Shown here one piece after another: positions 59,120 to 64,000 of a stretch of DNA of 64,000 bases. A program made the translations under genes and the position numbers. Under the pieces are notes generated by a model. It made no database searches. It saw only the letters and a program-made list of their open reading frames with translations, and had not been told where the DNA came from. Each line of letters opens with the position of its first letter. Positions within the stretch are counted from its first letter, which is position 1. This stretch comes from Neolentinus lepideus HHB14362 ss-1. Taxonomy: Eukaryota > Basidiomycota > Agaricomycetes > Gloeophyllales > Gloeophyllaceae. The DNA lies in assembly GCA_001632425.1 (NCBI GenBank), contig KV425582.1, positions 128,611-192,610 on the forward strand, given 5' to 3'.

Positions 59120-60323
59120 CTACACCGGTTGAGCAAGTGTGTCCTGTGACTTGTCTGATTGTATCTTTTGACCCACACTCTCAACGTCTGTGCAGCTGTT
59201 GTTCTCCACCATACCAGTGTCTGCAGTGTCGACAGGCCCCCGAGTGGCAAACGAAATTTCGTGACTGATGATTTTAGCTGTCGTGTCTCTTGTCCAGGCG
59301 CGACCCATCGCAACTCTGAGAATGATGAGTTGCGGCGAAATACCCTGGCAAGGGGATTAGTCGAGAGCATCGAGATTCGAATAAGAAGGATCATACTATG
59401 AATGCACCCCACATCTGCATCCCCACTAGGCTAAGAGGCGAATTTTGTCCCAAAGTGACAGCGAAAAAGATTCCGAATGCAGTAAATGGGAACGCTGATT
59501 CCACGAGCAGTGCTACAATGCCCGTGTATTGGTCCGCGGCCTGCGATGGGAGTATAGCCCGTATCTCGCGCCTCGCAGAGAGTATACGAGAAGCAATAAG
59601 GATCGTCACAATCGCGTTCAGTGCACAGGATAGTGATACCCAAGGTATAGCAAAGTTTGTGGTGTGCTCCTGGAAAAAATTGGAGCCCGGCAGAGCGCTC
59701 TCGACGGTGGCAATTATTCCCATCGCTGAGCGGGATCATCGTGAGTCAAGGCGACAGGATCTATCATAGCAATCTCACCGGCGGACGCGAGATAGACGAG
59801 ACTCGGAAAGACGATGAGCCAGGGGTGTCCATACCATAGAATGTAGCAGCGATATATCTGAGTACGTGCTCAGAGATGCTTAGTGGCCAGTCATGAATCA
59901 CTCACCAAGAGGCCATCACTCATGATATTGGCAATTAAAGGCATAGCGGACCCAATGACATCGAACCATGCAGCACTATTGGCGTACATGTACGCAACGG
60001 GTCCACCGGGAAAGTCCCGATGCTCGATCCACATCAGCTGTCCCATGAGTGCGTTCATTGCCCAACCCCAAGTGACACAGAACAACAGGATGACCGTGTA
60101 AACAATGTAGAAGCTGTTCCCCATGAGGCGTTCACGATCTCTGGCGAGTTGATTTCTAGAGTGGACCAAGTATTGTGTAGACAGAAAGCTTATGATTAAC
60201 TGGAAGCCTAGATCAAACTCGTTAGTAGGGTATGTAGCGAGATTCGGAATGTGGCAGACCGTAGAGTACACCGTTGAGACATATTCCGACATACAGGGAA
60301 CGTTCGAGTGCTCGATCCGACAT
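59120..60323 (-). CDS. Polytopic membrane protein, basidiomycete-expanded family
   Basis: Predicted seven-helix protein of unknown function, akin to DUF6533/DUF6534-type families. The ATG at 60323 gives MSDRALERSLYVGICLNGVL, then FQLIISFLSTQYLVHSRNQL, FYIVYTVILLFCVTWGWAM, SAAWFDVIGSAMPLIANIM, YRCYILWYGHPWLIVFPSLV, MGIIATVESALPGSNFF, FAIPWVSLSCALNAIVTILI, GIVALLVESAFPFTAFGIF and, after an intron, ISPQLIILRVAMGRAWTRD. The tail is hydrophilic and ends AQPV before the TAG at 59120. About five exons; phases agree at the junctions checked. No catalytic motif is visible. It lies between the reductase and the UstYa-like pair. Confidence 0.78.
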
Positions 60324-61380
60324 GACGGGAGTCAGCGCGGCGATTGAGGAGTATCCCTCATACTGTACAGCTTATTTAGACCAGACCCAAGACGACACCG
60401 CTGATGGCTGGTATCTTGCATGCCGGCAGTGGCGTAGCTCCGAAAAGATGCCTATCCCCTTGTAGAGGAATATAGTTCCGTGGGATCTGTACACATGGTT
60501 CTTCGACCTCTTCATCGCCTTGAAGTTGATATGGTTTGCGCGGATTATGGAGCCAAACTGCTGACAGGCCGGGAGTCCCACTCTTTGAGGACCTGCAATC
60601 TGTTGATCAAAATGTATTCTCACGGCCTACAAGATTATCATTTCGGCATTTTCACCTACATTTTGCATAGTACAAAAGACTGGAATTCCCGCTGTGTGAA
60701 ACTCATCGCGAAACCCGAATTGCCTTCAGGACGTAAATGGACTCCGGCTATCACGATGATGATATACGGCTTTCCTGAGAGTCCAAAGGACCGGCACCGA
60801 TTTCATTCGAATCTTTGCAAGGCACCTTCGTGAACGACCGCAAATCTATCGGCAGTAATCGATGACAACGTATCGCCGAGAAAACACTCGCATTCTGCAA
60901 TATCGGGGCAAACGAGACGAGCAGAGCTGTAGCACTACTCAATTCCAGTTTCGTCGCTGTGCATGAAAAGGAAGAGATGGTGCATCACAAATTGTGCCTC
61001 GTAATTGGCCAGAAATTGCTACGTGACTGACGAGCAAACTGATGAGCAAACTGACGTGTAAACTGGCCGAGGTTTAATTTGAGTAGCCCTTCCGAGCAAG
61101 ATAAGCGTCCAACACTGGCGTTGAATTCAGTTTTTACTGTTTGCCCCATTTCGCCCTGGACGATGGAAGGCTCCGAGAAAAGACTTGGATCATCTTGTGT
61201 ATGAACACAAGCAAATAACTGCAACCACGGTGTGGGAAGTCGCTTGGTTTAGAATAGGGAGTTTTCTCCGTCTGCGCGGCATCCTTAGTGTTTCACAGTT
61301 CGACCTTTGCACAGCAGGGACCGGGTGGGTGGGTGCCGTGTGGTAAATACCGTGGAGATATGATCACACTCACTTCCATC
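60324..61380. other. Divergent intergenic region
   Basis: Between the polytopic protein (-) and the first UstYa-like gene (+). Short frames on both strands lack supporting features. It should hold both promoters. Confidence 0.4.
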
Positions 61381-62141
61381 ATGCCTTCCAAGGAGCGAAA
61401 CGCGACCTGGCTGCTCCTGGCCATAATTTCCATTCTGTCCATAACACTCACTCACTCTGTCTTCACATTTGTCCGGGTAGTCTATTCCTCGACTGCCGAT
61501 TACTCTCAGCTCCAGCCATCCGGTGTCGTAGAGGCAGATGTACTGAAATACAGTGAGTCTCTTACTCGGTCCAGAAGGAAGCTTTTGACCAAACCCTTTA
61601 AAGGCCTGCGGGATCTTGACGTCCCTCGTTACCTGCCCGTAAAGCTTGCTCCACCTATACGCATGACTATTGAGGAGAGCGTGCACTACGCTCTGACAGA
61701 CCCAGTTTCAGAGGATGAATGGTTATATAACTCGCCTTACGGTGCGGGAGCCATCCGCCTCGGTCCAGACAACCGTGCATTCTTCGTCTCCGCATTTCAT
61801 TATATGCACTGCTTCCGACGAATACAGTACGCTTTCTCCAGTCGCGGGGCCAGTCCGTACCATTTACAACACTGCTTGAATATGTTACGCGAGTCGGCCC
61901 TCTGTGAGGCCGACCTTACTCTCGAGCCCGGCGATTTCATGCAGCGTAACTTCACCGAACAGCCTGTTGGGGAGACTCGCGTTTGCCGAGATTGGCAGCC
62001 TGTCTATGATGAATTGACCAGAAATTGGGTCAAGTGGTACCAGTTTATGAAGGAGACTAATCTGACAGGTACGTATTCAGTAGCATTCTGTCTCACATCC
62101 ACTCATCCAACTTGATAGTGCCGAACGCGCACCTCGAGTGA
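61381..62141 (+). CDS. UstYa-like (DUF3328) protein, intact motifs
   Basis: UstYa-family proteins are membrane-anchored, metal-dependent oxidases or cyclases acting on ribosomally made peptides and other fungal secondary metabolites (established for the family). Exons 61381-62068 and 62119-62141 join in frame to 236 aa. The start MPSKERNATWLLLAIISILS gives an N-terminal membrane anchor; an in-frame ATG at 61360 is also possible. The two HxxHC signatures are present: FHYMHCFRR (about residue 142) and YHLQHCLNMLRESALCEADL. The C-terminal CRDWQPVYDELTRNW also fits. The product of any associated pathway is unknown. A diverged paralogue lies downstream at 62929-63654. Confidence 0.88.
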
Positions 62142-62928
62142 TTGTAAACAAGATCTTCGAAGAGCCTTTCTCAGGAGATGGTCTCAGTCACCAGACAATA
62201 AGTGTTGGCGTTCACATAGCTGTACTTGAATCATTACTATTATGATGTAGAGTCGGAAGAAGTCCAACTTATGGCGTGGAAGTCCTTGTAATCGGCCAAG
62301 TCAACTCCTGAGTCCTAGGCTCGTGGCCATCTCCCCCAGCGCAGTCGCTGGAAAGAGCCTTTCCCAAGAGAGCAAGTGTTGGCATTCACATAGCTGTACC
62401 TGAAATCATTACTATCATGATGTAGAGTCAGAAGCAGTCCAACTTGTGGCGTGGGAGTCCCTGTAATTGGCCAAGTCAACTCCCGAGCCCTGACGGATTC
62501 AAAACTCTGATTCTGCTGTCCTGGAACATATGCGAAAGCACGCCTGTTGATTTGGCGCTTGGACTCTCTATCAAGGAGGCTAACCATTTTCAACCAGCCA
62601 TCTATCCCGAGCGTCTGCTGCACTGAGCTTCTATGATGGGGAGTCTATATGGAATAATTGCCCTCTGCAACATGAGAGAACAAAGGTACTACCAAAGCGT
62701 CTGATGCATGTAGCTAGACACTTGCGGCGCGCCGGCTGATCAAATCCCCGTTCTCTCCCGTTATACTATCGAGTTCTGCGCAGCGGTCCTTGCCTGTTTG
62801 AGCCGCGTTCACATTCATGACATGAGCGGCCGAAATGCACTGCATCCCGGGGATCTGGCTGTCATGAAGATTTGCATACATGCCCCGCTCACTGCTCACT
62901 CGCTAGACTCTTTGCACCGTCTGCATAC
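62142..62928. other. Intergenic region with a tandem repeat
   Basis: Separates the two UstYa-like genes. It contains a direct repeat of about 150-190 bases, at 62161-62318 and 62354-62492. No precursor-peptide gene was recognised in it. Confidence 0.5.
62161..62492. repeat. Direct tandem repeat, two diverged copies
   Basis: Copy 1 (62161-62318) and copy 2 (62354-62492) share AGAGCCTTTC, GTGTTGGCGTTCACATAGCTG / GTGTTGGCATTCACATAGCTG, ATGATGTAGAGTC and GGCCAAGTCAACTCC. Copy 2 is shorter at its left end by about 20 bases. Confidence 0.8.
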
Positions 62929-63654
62929 ATGTCGATTCCTCGTTCCAAGCTCACAGTACTCGCCCTTTGTTGCCTGGCTGTGGCGAAAGCATTCCTAATT
63001 GTCCTCGTTTCTCATGCGAGGGACCGCTACTCCAGCCGTTTAAACAGTCCGTACAGTCCGTAGCCAGCCTGTTGCATTGAGAGGCGTTCTGCTAACGCAA
63101 AATCTAGATTTTTTGGGAGATGACTACCCACGGTTGTGGGAGATAGACGGCCTACGTCCGATCCGCATGTTTCAAGAAGATACGGTACACTATCAAATGG
63201 ACGATCCTGTCGCCGACATCGAATGGGATGCCCTGGCCCCGGGACGTGGGCTTATATACTTTGGAGAAGATCATGCACCTTTCACTATCTCTATGTTCCA
63301 CCAACTTCGATGCGTGAATGTTATTCGTGGCGAGCTTGTACGCCGGCACTCCGAAGATGATTTTGACTCGACTCCTCCATATCTCGTCCAGCACTGCCTG
63401 AACTACATACGGCAGGTGTTTCTGTGCAATATAGACATTCGTTTGGACATGGTACTTGGGCCTGTGGGTTATGTATACCCGCACCCTTACACCTGTCGAG
63501 ACTGGAACGTCGTCTACCAAGAGGTCGAGAAAAATCATCGGATGCATTCTGAGTGGTTATCGAACAGAGAGGTCTGTCCCTCTCTGCCTGGCATTTCCTC
63601 CCGTATACTAATTCCTCGGACTGTTTGCAGCGTAATCTCACCGCTACAGCATGA
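62929..63654 (+). CDS. UstYa-like (DUF3328) protein, degenerate motifs
   Basis: Paralogue of the gene at 61381-62141. Exon 62929-63046 gives MSIPRSKLTVLALCCLAVAK, a membrane anchor. The second exon starts at 63108 (FLGDDYPRLWEIDGLRPIR), and a last exon adds NLTATA and ends at the TGA at 63654. The overall fold signatures are kept: ISMFHQLRCVNVIRGEL, PPYLVQHCLNYIRQVFLC, HPYTCRDWNVVYQEVEKNH. Each of the two HxxHC sites has lost one histidine: the first is HQLRC (His to Arg) and the second LVQHC (first His to Leu). Activity may be changed or lost. Frame and splicing are otherwise intact, so it is annotated as coding rather than as a pseudogene. Confidence 0.82.
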
Positions 63655-64000
63655 TACATCATTGTGGCAGTGCGATTTAGATCGCAGGCGAGCGGCGACG
63701 AGAGAGATTGATTCCTCAGTTTCAATGGCGACTGGCACGACGACTTACTTTGTATGTACCTGGTTCTGCATAATTTCGGAGCATTTGTGAACCCGATTTG
63801 CAATAACGAGACGAAAGGGGATGAGTGGGACTTTTACCCGCCCACTGCGCTGCACCGCATCAGGTTCGCTTGTGTCACAGGTACCATGATTTTCCTACAC
63901 GTCCGATGTTGCGCTGGCGGTGTAGATACCGCCGAAACTAGCCCAGGTGGAACCGTTATCAGAAGTCATCGTTCATGAATGTGAGCGGTACATTTCGGCA
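63655..64000. other. Right edge, no gene recognised
   Basis: Contains an open frame without identifiable motifs (63754-63978). A further cluster gene could begin beyond the window edge. Confidence 0.3.

Noticed and set aside
1..64000. CRISPR arrays, operons and bacterial-type promoters
   Set aside because: None seen. The intron-rich genes and family content are eukaryotic, so these feature types do not apply.

Overview
The window is nuclear DNA of a filamentous basidiomycete, most likely a wood-decay or polypore-type Agaricomycete. Nearly every gene is broken by many short (about 45-65 bp) GT-AG introns. Best-matching families are basidiomycete types: DUF6533-like membrane proteins, single-pass mucin-like surface proteins, an MLKL-NTD-like four-helix bundle, and a dynein heavy chain whose motor is a separate gene. 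About 25 genes or pseudogenes can be supported. Exon chains were built by eye from reading frame, splice sites and family motifs.

Layout. 0.6-9.3 kb: SET/NAP histone chaperone (-), SYLF+SH3 actin-patch protein Ysc84/Lsb3 (-), a single-pass surface protein (+) and the rRNA-processing nuclease LAS1 (-). 9.8-14 kb: prenylcysteine oxidase-like flavoprotein (+) and an ammonium transporter (-). 14-17.6 kb: gene-poor, with two related hairpins that differ by compensatory changes. 17.7-19.5 kb: sterol C-22 desaturase ERG5 (+). 19.7-27.8 kb: an old tandem segmental duplication. Complete ECT1 (ethanolamine-phosphate cytidylyltransferase) is followed by membrane protein A. A broken 3' half of ECT1 then precedes its paralogue B, and a copy of the promoter of the next gene sits at the junction. 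27.9-31 kb: a small LEA-like, probably mitochondrial protein and a four-helix-bundle (MLKL-NTD/HeLo-like) protein. 33-39.4 kb: a DUF6533-like 7TM protein, a dienelactone hydrolase-family enzyme, an F-box remnant with an in-frame stop, and homoserine kinase THR1. 39.6-51 kb: motor half of cytoplasmic dynein heavy chain (-), head-to-head with SmE (+). 51.9-53.8 kb: PEX10 (-) and MGR2/ROMO1 (+) share a 92-bp divergent promoter. 54.9-56 kb: a Cys3/MetR-like bZIP factor (-). 57.2-64 kb: an NAD(P)-dependent ketoreductase of the GRE2/DFR type, a polytopic membrane protein and two UstYa-like (DUF3328) proteins, which may be the edge of a secondary-metabolite (RiPP-type) cluster.

Most genes are housekeeping: splicing, ribosome maturation, peroxisome and mitochondrial biogenesis, sterol and phospholipid synthesis, amino-acid synthesis and nuclear migration. 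The accessory interest lies in the duplicated receptor-like proteins, the cell-death-type four-helix bundle, the split dynein and the UstYa-like pair at the right edge.
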